64,000 nt of DNA from Marinifilum sp. N1E240 (GCF_009295825.1 NZ_WHKF01000003.1:434001-498000), one strand, 5' to 3'; shown: positions 7,642 to 17,010, counted from the first letter of the stretch. Notes: a model not told the origin generated them from the letters alone. A program made the numbers and translations.

Positions 7642-8586
7642 ATGAATAAACTCGTAAATTCAAGCAATTTAAAGGGCGTATTGTACGCCATGCTTACCGC
7701 ATTATTATGGGGATTTCTTCCCATTTTTCTTAAGGTTGCCTTAAAGGAAATCGATCCAATAAGTATCGTTTGGTTTCGCTTTACATTTGCCTTTGCCGTG
7801 CTGTTTATTTATTACTTGCTAACCGACAAAAAGCAGTTAAAAATATTTACCCGTCCTCCACTGATATTAGTGATTGCAGCCGTAGCACTTGGAGTTAACT
7901 ACCTGGGTTTTTTACAAGGATTGAATTACACAAGTCCAAGCAATGCTCAAATCATTATACAAACCGGTCCCATTTTACTTGCCCTGGTAGGTGTAATTTT
8001 CTTTAAGGAGAGACTAAATTACAAGCAAATGATTGGTTTTGCCATTGCAGGTTTAGGCTTGTTCCTTTTCTATCGCAACCAACTGCAAACTTTCATTCAC
8101 GATACCGATGCCTTTAACAAAGGATTTTTCTGGGTAGAATTGGCTGCCGTGACTTGGGTTTTATATGCTGCATTACAGAAGAAACTGGTTCAGCAATATC
8201 CTGCACAGGTGCTTAATATGGTCTTATATGGTATTCCTGCATTAATCTACACGCCAATGGCTGATTTTTCAGCTTTCTCTGGTTTATCCTTCAACACTTG
8301 GTTAATTGTTATTTTTCTTGGCATAAATACCTTAGTGGCTTATGGGAGTATTGCCTTGGCTTTTAAATATACCGAAGCCTATAAGGTAAGTATCATTGTT
8401 ACCCTCAACCCAATCATCACTTTACTAACAATGGCTGTTCTTACCGAAATGCAGGTAGACTGGATTAAGGCAGAAAACCTTACCATTTATTCTTTATTAG
8501 GAGCGGTTTTGGTTATTGGTGGTGCTATTACAGCTGTGTTCTTTTCCAAGAAAACGAAAGTGTTAAAAGAAAAACAAATCGCTTAA
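7642..8586 (+). CDS. DMT superfamily EamA-type transporter
   Basis: A 314-residue inner-membrane protein with ten predicted hydrophobic segments arranged as two EamA repeats. The first is at about residues 10-140 (MLTALLWGFLPIFLKVAL, SPSNAQIIIQTGPILLAL) and the second at about 160-305 (AAVTWVLYAALQKK, VSIIVTLNPIITLLTM). Members export amino acids, metabolites or drugs by unknown coupling; the substrate cannot be told from sequence. It has its own promoter-like site and is followed convergently by a small membrane protein gene 11 nt away. Confidence 0.9.
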   Translation: MNKLVNSSNLKGVLYAMLTALLWGFLPIFLKVALKEIDPISIVWFRFTFAFAVLFIYYLLTDKKQLKIFTRPPLILVIAAVALGVNYLGFLQGLNYTSPSNAQIIIQTGPILLALVGVIFFKERLNYKQMIGFAIAGLGLFLFYRNQLQTFIHDTDAFNKGFFWVELAAVTWVLYAALQKKLVQQYPAQVLNMVLYGIPALIYTPMADFSAFSGLSFNTWLIVIFLGINTLVAYGSIALAFKYTEAYKVSIIVTLNPIITLLTMAVLTEMQVDWIKAENLTIYSLLGAVLVIGGAITAVFFSKKTKVLKEKQIA

Positions 8587-8597
8587 ACAATAAATCC

Positions 8598-9182
8598 TTA
8601 CTTATTAACGATCTCCATTACACGAATGGCATCTGTAATCGGAAGAATTTTCACTCTCTGATTTACCCATAAGAAAATAACATTGTTGTTTTTTCCTATC
8701 AGGTTACCACTAATGGTTTTGCTATCGATATAGTGAATTTTATATTTCTCCTTTGAATTAATTGAAGAGTGAGATAGTTCCCCGTAATAGTCTGCTGCAA
8801 AATACAAATAAGCCATTAACCCCAACATAAAGGTTATTTTCTTATACGTTGTGTGCCACGATTTTCTACTTAAACCAAAAGAAAAAACAGAATAAGATTT
8901 GGGGAATTTTTTCTCCAAAAATTTATCGAATTTGTAAAGAAGATAAATCAATGTTAATGAAGCAAAAGTAAACAACACGATTATAAAATCTTGAAAAGGA
9001 GCAATAAGAAAATCGAACACATCAGCATATTGAAAAATATTTATACCAAACTCAGAAAACTTTTGATGCTTAAATAACATTCCCATTCCCACCATAAAAA
9101 GGTAAAAAACAGTTACTACAGATTGCAATTCTTTAATTATAAGCTCATAAGAATCCTTAATTAATCCTTCTTTCATTTCCAT
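8598..9182 (-). CDS. Hypothetical membrane protein
   Basis: A 194-residue protein that I do not recognise. It has three likely membrane segments, at about residues 20-36 (SVVTVFYLFMVGMGMLF), 60-83 (FQDFIIVLFTFASLTLIYLL) and 115-130 (ITFMLGLMAYLYFAAD). The roughly 60-residue C-terminal tail looks soluble and has the character of a small beta domain (KTISGNLIGKNNNVIFLWVN). It is convergent with the EamA gene and separated by 11 nt. Nothing around it indicates a function. Confidence 0.7.
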   Translation of the reverse strand: MEMKEGLIKDSYELIIKELQSVVTVFYLFMVGMGMLFKHQKFSEFGINIFQYADVFDFLIAPFQDFIIVLFTFASLTLIYLLYKFDKFLEKKFPKSYSVFSFGLSRKSWHTTYKKITFMLGLMAYLYFAADYYGELSHSSINSKEKYKIHYIDSKTISGNLIGKNNNVIFLWVNQRVKILPITDAIRVMEIVNK

Positions 9183-9334
9183 AGTTGCTAAGCTAGTGTG
9201 AGATCATGAAAGTAAGAAATTATTAAGAGGAAAACTATACTGATAATTATTATGAGTCCCCAAAACACCTCCCCCCGCTTATGAAGTAAAGGTATAATCT
9301 CTGCAATATTTAGAGTTGAAGTTTCTGTTACAAA

Positions 9335-10213
9335 CTAAACATGATCTCTGGGTTCAATATGAATTGTGGCTACAAATCCGTATTTCTTTTTAATCTCCTT
9401 TTCAATTTCAGTAGAAATATCATGCGCAATTTTTATCGACATATCGTGAGGTAATTTGATATGAAAGGTTACTTCGGTAAAATCGCCATAATTGTGCACA
9501 TGAAAATGGTGCGGATTAATTGCATGCGGATATACCTCTTCACAGGTTTTTTTCAGATCATTCAGCAATTCCTTATCCGGACTTTCGCCAAGCAAAGAAT
9601 GGATGGAATCTCTAATAATTTCGTAAGCTGCATAGCCAATCATAATGGCAACAATTAAGCCCAGAGCACCATCAATCCACCAGAAATACTTCCCTAAAAA
9701 TATTCCAACTAAGATTACAAGCGACGAAACAGCATCGCTTCGGTGGTGCCAGGCATCGGCTTTAAGTACTTTCGAATTGGTTTTTCGTGCACCATAAAAT
9801 GCAAACTGTGCCAATGCTTCTTTCACAACAATGGATATAATCATCACCACAATAGCAATGGTTCCGAACTGAGAGGACTCACCATTTTTTAAGGTGTGGT
9901 ATGATTCGATAACAAAATCGAAGGCTACTAAAAGCAGAAGAATTCCAATGATGAATGCACTTATTAAATCGGCACGACCATGACCAAATGGATGATCTTC
10001 ATCGGCTGGCTTTTTAGATATCTTAGCTCCAATCAATACAATCACAGAACTCAAACTATCGGATAAGGTGTGCCAGGCATCGGCAATAATTGCAATGGAA
10101 CCGGTAACCAAACCAGCCCAATACTTCAATATAAAAAGCACAACATTCCCCGCAATGGAAAGCCAACCCTCCGCTTCAGCCCAATTCGACTTATCTAGTT
10201 TGAATTTATTCAA
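9335..10213 (-). CDS. Cation diffusion facilitator (CDF) family metal transporter
   Basis: A 292-residue CDF protein with six membrane segments. The two metal-site motifs are ADAWHTLSD (about residues 45-53) and ADAWHHRSD (about 152-160). The cytoplasmic C-terminal domain begins around residue 210 and has the family's HFHVHNYG histidine-rich stretch. Members export Zn2+, Fe2+, Mn2+ or Co2+ in exchange for protons. The start is TTG (10211-10213): no ATG or GTG lies between the upstream in-frame stop and this codon, and the second methionine is far inside the fold. The hexa-aspartate loop of ZitB-like zinc exporters is not obvious, so metal specificity is open. Confidence 0.9.
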   Translation of the reverse strand: MNKFKLDKSNWAEAEGWLSIAGNVVLFILKYWAGLVTGSIAIIADAWHTLSDSLSSVIVLIGAKISKKPADEDHPFGHGRADLISAFIIGILLLLVAFDFVIESYHTLKNGESSQFGTIAIVVMIISIVVKEALAQFAFYGARKTNSKVLKADAWHHRSDAVSSLVILVGIFLGKYFWWIDGALGLIVAIMIGYAAYEIIRDSIHSLLGESPDKELLNDLKKTCEEVYPHAINPHHFHVHNYGDFTEVTFHIKLPHDMSIKIAHDISTEIEKEIKKKYGFVATIHIEPRDHV

Positions 10214-10250
10214 ATTTATATTGGATTTTACTTTTCTAATTTACTCAATT

Positions 10251-11183
10251 TTATGCTAATTTTTCACCAACTCTTATTAGTTCTGATGAAGTAAGCTTCT
10301 CATTTTTATCCTTATCGATATAAAAATCGAGACGTCCAAGAGCGATACCTGCCCATCCGACCTGGTTGATCAGTACTTCTTCTCCATCAAGATTTAAAAC
10401 TTTTTCTGGTTCTTCCAATAAAGTGTGCGAATGACCTCCTAAAATCACATCAATTCCTCTGGTATTTTTGGCAAATTCCATATCGCTATCTTCTCCAAAA
10501 TGACTCGTATGTCCCATGTGAGAAAGGCAAACAATTAGATCGCAATGATTTTGATTCTTTAAAATGTCCACCATTTTTTGTGACACATCCACCGGATCGA
10601 TATATTCAATTGGTCCTCGGTTTTGTGGTTCCACATATCCATCCAGATTTACTCCAAGACCAAACACTCCAATTTTTAAATTTCCTCTCCTAAAAATTTT
10701 ATATTCCGGAATTTTACCCTCCAATTCGGTTCCTTTAAAATCGTAATTGGCATTCAACAATGGAAATTTCAAATTCTTCAATTGCGAGGCAATTCCCTCT
10801 ATCCCATTATCGAATTCATGATTTCCAATGTTACCTGCATCGTAACCAATTTTCGACATTAGTTTGTATTCGGCTTCACCTTTAAAAAAATTGAAGTAAG
10901 GCGTTCCTTGAAAAACATCACCAGAATCGAATAATAGGACATTCTCCTCTTCGCGGCGAATTTTATTTACCAGTGCATTAATTCTTGCGAAACCACCTAA
11001 TCCACCAAACTTTGGATCGTTAGCTGGAAAAGGTTCTATTCTACTGTGTAAATCGTTGGTATGTAAAATCGTTATTTTCTGTAAGGTTTTTGAAGAAGCA
11101 AAAGAGTTTTTCCATGCTAATCCTGCACCAATAAAAACACCAGTTAATCCTAATTTCTTAACAAATTCTCTTCTATTCCACAT
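10251..11183 (-). CDS. Metallophosphatase domain of a split 5'-nucleotidase, Tat-exported
   Basis: The catalytic half of a UshA-like 5'-nucleotidase. Metal-binding motifs are HTNDLHSRIEP, GNHEFDNG and LGGHSHTLL. I take the start at the ATG 11181-11183 (310 residues) because it gives a twin-arginine leader with NRREFVKKLG and has GGGAGG just upstream; a longer in-frame start at 11240 exists. The gene overlaps the end of the preceding gene by 11 nt, and that gene encodes the matching nucleotide-binding C-terminal half, so the two products probably work together in the envelope to dephosphorylate nucleotides. Confidence 0.9.
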   Translation of the reverse strand: MWNRREFVKKLGLTGVFIGAGLAWKNSFASSKTLQKITILHTNDLHSRIEPFPANDPKFGGLGGFARINALVNKIRREEENVLLFDSGDVFQGTPYFNFFKGEAEYKLMSKIGYDAGNIGNHEFDNGIEGIASQLKNLKFPLLNANYDFKGTELEGKIPEYKIFRRGNLKIGVFGLGVNLDGYVEPQNRGPIEYIDPVDVSQKMVDILKNQNHCDLIVCLSHMGHTSHFGEDSDMEFAKNTRGIDVILGGHSHTLLEEPEKVLNLDGEEVLINQVGWAGIALGRLDFYIDKDKNEKLTSSELIRVGEKLA

Positions 11184-11952
11184 GATAAATCCTCCCATCA
11201 AATTTTGAAGAAATATTTTGTCCTTGCTGGTATTTCTCACTCATATATTTTATAATCTCTGATCTTAATTTCTTATGCAAATGCCTAAAGGTTTCACGAT
11301 TCTCGAAAGCCGTAAATCCACCTCCACCATTCACCAAATAATCAACACTCATTACATGATAAATTTTAGAATCATCAATAGCTTTATCATTAATAAGAAC
11401 ATCCACCGCTTTTTCGTTTTTAATTCCCATACGTAAACCACTAACTCCTTCTCCACCAAATTCGGCAAGTTGATCAATCAGTACTTTCACATCACTTCCT
11501 TTCATTCCAACAACAACCAGTTTGTTTTTAAAAGGCAGCATTTCGAAAACTCTACCGGTACTAATTTCACCTTTTGGCATAGCTGTTCGAATCCCGCCCA
11601 TATTCATCACCACAAAATCAACGGAATGATTCAAATCATTTTCTTTGCAGAATGTTCGTCCAATTTCAAGCATAGCATCCGCAATATAGTTGGATAGCTT
11701 GCTTTCTGGCTTTCCAGTCATCATAGCCTCATCCGAAACAGATATTACTGCATTCATCTGATCATCAAGCTGAATTTTATAAGAATTTATAAGGTTCGAA
11801 AAAGCAGTATCTACTTTAGCCACCTCATCATAAACAGAATTTACTGTGTAGGCATTCTTTACTTCTTGAGTTTGTTTATTGGATGTACCACAGGCTGTAC
11901 CAATTGCTAAAACAATAGCAATACTAAGAGTTCTTATTAGATTTTGTGTCAT
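11173..11952 (-). CDS. 5'-nucleotidase C-terminal domain lipoprotein
   Basis: A 259-residue protein matching the 5_nucleotid_C domain, which binds the substrate base in UshA-like enzymes. It shows VVMNMGGIRTAMPKG and, near the end, YLVNGGGGFTAF. The N-terminus is a signal peptide with a lipobox-like ending GTAC, best read from the ATG at 11950-11952; a start 21 nt upstream is possible. In many bacteria this domain is fused to the metallophosphatase; here it is a separate gene directly upstream of it with an 11-nt overlap, implying translational coupling and a complex of two subunits. Confidence 0.88.
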   Translation of the reverse strand: MTQNLIRTLSIAIVLAIGTACGTSNKQTQEVKNAYTVNSVYDEVAKVDTAFSNLINSYKIQLDDQMNAVISVSDEAMMTGKPESKLSNYIADAMLEIGRTFCKENDLNHSVDFVVMNMGGIRTAMPKGEISTGRVFEMLPFKNKLVVVGMKGSDVKVLIDQLAEFGGEGVSGLRMGIKNEKAVDVLINDKAIDDSKIYHVMSVDYLVNGGGGFTAFENRETFRHLHKKLRSEIIKYMSEKYQQGQNISSKFDGRIYHVE

Positions 11953-11993
11953 TCTACTTATAATAAAATACAAATTGGTCTTTTATTGAATTG

Positions 11994-12001
11994 CAAAATT
12001 A
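11994..12001 (-). promoter_or_regulatory. Candidate -7 element for the split 5'-nucleotidase operon
   Basis: Minus-strand TAATTTTG fits TAnnTTTG, 42 nt upstream of the chosen start. No convincing -33 motif. Confidence 0.3.
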
Positions 12002-12086
12002 AAAATATATCGCATATCACTGTCAAATAAATGATAACAATTATTTACAATACACTAATAATACATCAATAAAGTTTCTTAAGCTA

Positions 12087-13151
12087 TTAAAAATTAAGAG
12101 TTAACTGTACAGGTTCTGTTTCGTCAATTCTATTCGAAACCGTTAAACCAATCAGGCGAACGCTGTTTTTTAGCTCTCCCTGATTGAGCAGATCGTCAGC
12201 TAAATTCATAATAAAATCTAACCCGTGAATTTCATGTAGCAAAGTTTTGCTTCGTGTTTCCTGTTCGAAAGTGCTGTACTTCAACTTTAGGGTAAGAGTT
12301 CTGCCTCTAAATCCACTACGTTTTAACCTTTTGTGCAGATCCTCAGCAGATTTCATCATATCCTTTCTCACCTCCGAAATCTCCGCGAGATCTTTCTCAA
12401 AAGTATGCTCTGCTCCAACTGATTTTCGAATCCGATTCGGATTTACCGGTCGATCATCAATTCCTCTGGCAATTTGATAATAGTAAGCTCCTTGTTTTCC
12501 AAATAGTCTTGATAATTCCAAAAGAGATCTTTCTCTCAAATCTTTACCTTTAAAAATCCCAAGCTTATGCATCTTGTCTGCAGTAACTTTTCCTACACCA
12601 AAAAACTTATCAATATTTAAATCGGCAATAAAATCTTCAACCTTTTTGGGTGGAATTACATAGATGCCATCAGGTTTACGGTAGTCGGAAGCAATTTTTG
12701 CCAGAAATTTATTTACTGATATTCCTGCTGAGGCTGTCAAACCCGTTTCCTCTTTAATTCGTTTTTTTATTTCTTCGGCAATTATAGTTGCCGAAGGTAG
12801 ATTCTTTTTGTTGTGAGTTACGTCTAAAAATGCCTCATCGATTGAAAGAGGTTCTACCAAATCTGTAAATTCATAAAACACATTCATTACCTGATTCGAA
12901 ATCTCTTTATATCGGTCGTGACGCCCCCGAACAAATATCAAATGAGGACATCTTTTCGCAGCAATTTTCGATGGCATAGCGGAACGAACACCAAACTTTC
13001 GAGCCTCGTAGCTTGCTGCGGCAACCACGCCGCGATCTCCCGATCCACCAACAGCAACAGGCTTACCTTTTAGTTCTGGATTGTCCTTTTGCTCAACCGA
13101 AGCAAAAAAAGCATCCATATCGATATGAATAATTTTTCGAATTTCGTCCAT
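12087..13151 (-). CDS. dinB: DNA polymerase IV (Y-family translesion polymerase)
   Basis: A 354-residue DinB of standard length. The catalytic acidic motifs are IDMDAFFASVEQ near the N-terminus and SIDEAFLDVT around residue 103-112. The helix-hairpin-helix region FFGVGKVTADKMHKLGI and the little-finger domain follow. The C-terminus ends QLTLNF, which resembles the QLxLF beta-clamp-binding motif. It copies past lesions with low fidelity. It is monocistronic on the minus strand, with no LexA-type box that I can identify upstream. Confidence 0.95.
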   Translation of the reverse strand: MDEIRKIIHIDMDAFFASVEQKDNPELKGKPVAVGGSGDRGVVAAASYEARKFGVRSAMPSKIAAKRCPHLIFVRGRHDRYKEISNQVMNVFYEFTDLVEPLSIDEAFLDVTHNKKNLPSATIIAEEIKKRIKEETGLTASAGISVNKFLAKIASDYRKPDGIYVIPPKKVEDFIADLNIDKFFGVGKVTADKMHKLGIFKGKDLRERSLLELSRLFGKQGAYYYQIARGIDDRPVNPNRIRKSVGAEHTFEKDLAEISEVRKDMMKSAEDLHKRLKRSGFRGRTLTLKLKYSTFEQETRSKTLLHEIHGLDFIMNLADDLLNQGELKNSVRLIGLTVSNRIDETEPVQLTLNF

Positions 13152-13305
13152 AGTTTATCAAGGCAAATATTTAAAATATTCAACGAGCAATCAAAAAATA
13201 ATCCTATCTAATTTCGTAATTTTACACTCTTATTAAAAACTCTATGGAACCTTACTTAACAGTGAAAACTGTAGCATTACTAAGAACCAAAAGCATACTT
13301 ATCTA

Positions 13306-14823
13306 GTGAATCGAATTAAAGATCTTACTTCGGGAAATATATTCCCGCAAATTGTAAAGTTGGCAATACCAATTATCGCAACCTCTTTTGTGCAAATGGC
13401 CTACAACATGACCGATATGGCCTGGCTAGGTCATGTTGGTAAAGAAACTGTAAGCGCAGTAGGGATGGCACTATACTTGGTCTGGTTTGGAACTTCTCTT
13501 ATGTATATTACCAAGATAGGAGCCGAAGTAGGTATTTCACAATCTATAGGCAGAAAAAACTTTGATGATGCCAGATCTTTTGTGAAAAATGCTTTTAGCT
13601 TATCGCTACTTATTTCAATAGCCTTTGCAATTATTGTATGGATTTTTGCACATCCCATCATTAGCACTTTTAATATTGAAAATGATTTTGTGAACCAAAC
13701 AGCAGTAAATTATCTCAGATTTATTGCATTTGGAATGCCTTTCACATTTTCAAATATTAGTATTTCTGGAATATACAATGGAATTGGGAACACACGTACT
13801 CCTTTCGTTGTAAATACAATTGGATTAATAATAAATATCATTCTTGATCCAATTTTGATATTTGGCTGGGGAGACATTCCTGCTATGGGAGCTAAAGGAG
13901 CAGCGATTGCAACGGTAGGCTCACAATTCACCGTTTTTGTAATATTCATTTACAATTTATATATCCGACAAAACCCTTTGTCCATTAAAAATTACATTGG
14001 TAAACTTCAAAAACAATACTTACGTCCTATTGTAAAAGTGGGAGGTCCGGTAGCTTTACAATCGGTGTGTTTTGCTTTTCTTGCGATGATTTTAGCCAGG
14101 GTACTCAATAATATCGCAGAAGGGAATGAAATACCATTTGCAGTTCAATCTATTGGAGCGCAAATAGAAGCACTCTCCTGGATGACGGCATTGGGATTCT
14201 CAACCGCTTTGGGAACTTTTACAGGACAAAATTATGGTGCTGGCAAATGGGATAGAATTCAAAAAGGATTTTTTATTACTCTGGGAATTGCCAGTTTCAT
14301 TGGTTTGATAAGTACTGCTTTATTTTTATTCTTGGGTGAGTCTATCTTTGGATTATTCTTAAAAAACACAGAACATGAAGTTGTTCAACTCGGAGCTGTT
14401 TATCTTATTATCCTAAGTTTTTCACAAATTTTTATGAGTATAGAAATAACTGCAACAGGCGCCTTTAACGGAATTGGTCGTGCCATTCCTCCTGCAATAG
14501 TGGGAATTATCGGAAATGTTCTTCGAATTCCTTTTGCCTTCTTGTTCAGCTATACTTTATTGGATTTATTACCACTATTTCAAAGCTGGATAGCATCAGA
14601 ATCTGTTCAAGTTACAGGTGTTTGGTGGGGAATTACACTTTCCAGTTTCTTAAAAGGAAGTATTCTCTTCATTTGGTTTTTAATTTTACTGTATAAACAT
14701 CCTGAAAACGAACATCCTTTACCTTTTCAAGAGTTTTGGATTCGTCTAATACCTAGCCGATTGAGACAAACTTCAATCATCATCAATCCTATGGAAAATG
14801 AAGAAATTAAAAAGAGAACTTAA
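13306..14823 (+). CDS. MATE family multidrug/Na+ efflux transporter
   Basis: A 505-residue polytopic protein with twelve hydrophobic segments and two MatE repeats. It starts GTG at 13306 and has the usual N-terminal NIFPQIVKLAIPIIATSFVQ. It is about 40 residues longer than a typical NorM, with a C-terminal tail after the last membrane segment. MATE proteins export cationic drugs or metabolites with Na+ or H+. Its 3' end overlaps the mnmD-like gene by 26 nt, so the two are cotranscribed although functionally unrelated. A second MATE gene lies at 38526-39965. Confidence 0.9.
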   Translation: MNRIKDLTSGNIFPQIVKLAIPIIATSFVQMAYNMTDMAWLGHVGKETVSAVGMALYLVWFGTSLMYITKIGAEVGISQSIGRKNFDDARSFVKNAFSLSLLISIAFAIIVWIFAHPIISTFNIENDFVNQTAVNYLRFIAFGMPFTFSNISISGIYNGIGNTRTPFVVNTIGLIINIILDPILIFGWGDIPAMGAKGAAIATVGSQFTVFVIFIYNLYIRQNPLSIKNYIGKLQKQYLRPIVKVGGPVALQSVCFAFLAMILARVLNNIAEGNEIPFAVQSIGAQIEALSWMTALGFSTALGTFTGQNYGAGKWDRIQKGFFITLGIASFIGLISTALFLFLGESIFGLFLKNTEHEVVQLGAVYLIILSFSQIFMSIEITATGAFNGIGRAIPPAIVGIIGNVLRIPFAFLFSYTLLDLLPLFQSWIASESVQVTGVWWGITLSSFLKGSILFIWFLILLYKHPENEHPLPFQEFWIRLIPSRLRQTSIIINPMENEEIKKRT

Positions 14824-15481
14824 AATAACAGAAGACGGCTCGCATACTTTTTACATGCCTGATTTGGATGAACACTATCATTCAACTCATGGTGCGGTAC
14901 AAGAATCCAAACATGTTTTCTTAAATGCCGGATTTCATTTTTGTGAAAAAAATCCGATCCATATCCTGGAAATAGGATTTGGTACCGGATTGAATTGCTT
15001 TTTAACTCTCCTGGAGTCTCTTAAAACCAATCGAAAGGTCATATATCATTCCATTGAGCTTTATCCGCTGGAAAAGGAACATGTTAACAGCTTAAATTAC
15101 GCCGATAAAAACAATCAGGTTCAAAAGGATTTGTTTACTGCCCTACACAAATCGGAATGGAATTCTGATGTTGAAATCACTGATAATTTCACTCTCCGAA
15201 AGTTATTAGGTGATTTAAAAACCTACAATTTTCCAACTAAATACGACTTGGTATACTTCGATGCATTTGCTCCTGAAGTACAGCCAGATTTATGGACTGA
15301 AGAAATTTTCACAAAAATTTATCACTCTTTGAATTCAAATGCAATACTAACCACTTATTGTTCCAAGGGAATTGTAAAGCAAGCCTTAAGAGCATCTGGC
15401 TTCGAGCTTAAACGATTGCCAGGACCTCCGGGTAAACGACATATGCTAAGAGCTACAAGAATTGATTCTAACAATTTATAA
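14798..15481 (+). CDS. mnmD: MnmD-like tRNA 5-methylaminomethyl-2-thiouridine methyltransferase
   Basis: A 227-residue stand-alone methyltransferase of the MnmC N-terminal (Methyltransf_30/DUF752) family. The SAM site is ILEIGFGTGLNCF (about residues 50-62), and the active-site region is YFDAFAPEVQPDLWTEEIF (about 149-167). In E. coli the equivalent domain is fused to an FAD oxidoreductase in MnmC. Here the oxidase half is absent, as in organisms with separate MnmD. It methylates the wobble uridine at position 34 of tRNAs. It overlaps the MATE gene by 26 nt. Confidence 0.85.
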   Translation: MKKLKRELKITEDGSHTFYMPDLDEHYHSTHGAVQESKHVFLNAGFHFCEKNPIHILEIGFGTGLNCFLTLLESLKTNRKVIYHSIELYPLEKEHVNSLNYADKNNQVQKDLFTALHKSEWNSDVEITDNFTLRKLLGDLKTYNFPTKYDLVYFDAFAPEVQPDLWTEEIFTKIYHSLNSNAILTTYCSKGIVKQALRASGFELKRLPGPPGKRHMLRATRIDSNNL

Positions 15482-15603
15482 AATGTGAAAAAACTTTAAA
15501 TTGACTGTGATTTTCGAAAATTTGCAGGAAAAGCCTTACCTTAGTCGACCTTTGTGATCTTACTGATCATAAATGAAATCAGAAATCATATAATAAAATC
15601 ATA

Positions 15604-16206
15604 ATGAAATACACAGAAGAACAAGATAAGGTAAGCTATTGCCTTGGTTTAAGTATTGCAAGTAACCTAATTACTTCAGGAGTTAAATCTATTAGTGTTG
15701 ATCCTTTTATGGAAGCTTTAGATGCTGCCTTTAACGGAAAAATGCCAGAACTTTCTCCAGAAGAAGCAAATAATATTCTACAGGAGTACTTCGGTAAAAT
15801 TCAAGAAGAACAAGCTGGAAAAGCAATTGAAGCTGGAAAGAAATTTTTAGAAGAAAATGCTAAAAAAGAAGGTGTAACAACAACTGACAGTGGTCTTCAG
15901 TACGAAGTAATTACAGAAGGAAAAGGTGATACTCCTAAAGGAACTGACAGCGTTAAATGTCACTACCACGGAACACTTATCGACGGAACAGTATTCGATA
16001 GTTCGGTTAACAGAGGTGAGCCTGCTACATTCCCGGTTAATGGTGTAATTGGTGGATGGATTGAAGCTCTTCAATTAATGCCTGTTGGATCAAAATGGAA
16101 ATTATATGTTCCTTCTGACTTAGCTTATGGTGCTCAAGGTGCTGGTAACCTAATCGGTCCTCACACAACTTTGATTTTTGAAGTAGAATTGCTAGAAGTA
16201 GTGTAA
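15604..16206 (+). CDS. FKBP-type peptidyl-prolyl cis-trans isomerase
   Basis: A 200-residue FkpA/Mip-like protein with an N-terminal dimerisation helix domain (about residues 5-85) and a C-terminal FKBP domain (about 95-200). The FKBP signature is GTVFDSS, GWIEALQLMPVG and LAYGAQGAG. No signal peptide is visible, so it is probably cytoplasmic. The next gene, 25 nt downstream, is a lipoprotein paralogue of the same architecture, so the pair arose by tandem duplication and differentiation in location (inference). Confidence 0.93.
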   Translation: MKYTEEQDKVSYCLGLSIASNLITSGVKSISVDPFMEALDAAFNGKMPELSPEEANNILQEYFGKIQEEQAGKAIEAGKKFLEENAKKEGVTTTDSGLQYEVITEGKGDTPKGTDSVKCHYHGTLIDGTVFDSSVNRGEPATFPVNGVIGGWIEALQLMPVGSKWKLYVPSDLAYGAQGAGNLIGPHTTLIFEVELLEVV

Positions 16207-16231
16207 TTATTAACCAAAAATACAACACAAA

Positions 16232-16933
16232 ATGAAACTAAAAGTTTTGTCTCTAGCCCTAGGATTAGGAGCTATGACCCTTGTTTCTTGTAATCAAGTT
16301 GGAAGTAAAGATGCTTCATTAAATACTGCTATTGATTCAGTAAGTTATAGTTTAGGTGCTAATTTCGGTAGTAACCTAGAACGTAATGGTCTTACTAATA
16401 TTAACGAAGATGTATTCTTAGCTGCAATGCAAGCTGCGATCAATAAAGATTCGTTGACAATTGATCCTCGTGAAGGAAATACAATTATCAACAATTACTT
16501 ACGTGATTTGCAAGCCCAGAAAGGTGAAGCAAATCTTGCTAAAGGGGAACAATTCCTATCTGAAAATGCAAATAAAGATGGTATTGTAACTACAGCAAGT
16601 GGCTTACAATACAGAGTTATTAGCGAAGGTACTGGAGCTAGACCAATGGCAACAGATCAGGTAAAAGTTCATTATAGAGGAACCACAATTGATGGAAAAG
16701 AATTTGATTCTTCTTACAAAAGAAATGAACCAACTACTTTTGCGGCAAACCGTGTAATTAAAGGTTGGACTGAAGCCTTAACATTAATGCCTGTAGGTTC
16801 TAAATACGAACTTTTTATTCCATCTAAATTGGCTTACGGACCACGTGGTGCAGGAGGTAACATTGGACCAAACGAAACTTTGATTTTTGAAGTTGAGCTA
16901 TTGGAAATTGTAAAACCAGATCAAAAAAAATAA
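16232..16933 (+). CDS. FKBP-type peptidyl-prolyl isomerase lipoprotein
   Basis: A 233-residue paralogue of the preceding gene. It has a lipoprotein signal peptide ending LVSC (lipidated Cys at about residue 20), an FKBP_N helical domain (about 30-115) and the FKBP domain (about 125-230) with GKEFDSS, GWTEALTLMPVG and LAYGPRGAGG. It should act as a folding catalyst in the periplasm or at the outer membrane. It is cotranscribed with the cytoplasmic homologue and followed by a terminator at about 16979. Confidence 0.93.
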   Translation: MKLKVLSLALGLGAMTLVSCNQVGSKDASLNTAIDSVSYSLGANFGSNLERNGLTNINEDVFLAAMQAAINKDSLTIDPREGNTIINNYLRDLQAQKGEANLAKGEQFLSENANKDGIVTTASGLQYRVISEGTGARPMATDQVKVHYRGTTIDGKEFDSSYKRNEPTTFAANRVIKGWTEALTLMPVGSKYELFIPSKLAYGPRGAGGNIGPNETLIFEVELLEIVKPDQKK

Positions 16934-16975
16934 TTGAGCCTGTTGAAATAATCAGGACAATATATTAAAAACGTC

Positions 16976-17010
16976 AACCCCTTTTGATGAAAATCGAAAG
17001 GGGTTCTTTA
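16976..17010 (+). terminator. Terminator after the FKBP pair
   Basis: AACCCCTTT pairs with AAAGGGGTT across a loop of about 12 nt and is followed by a T-rich stretch. Confidence 0.7.
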
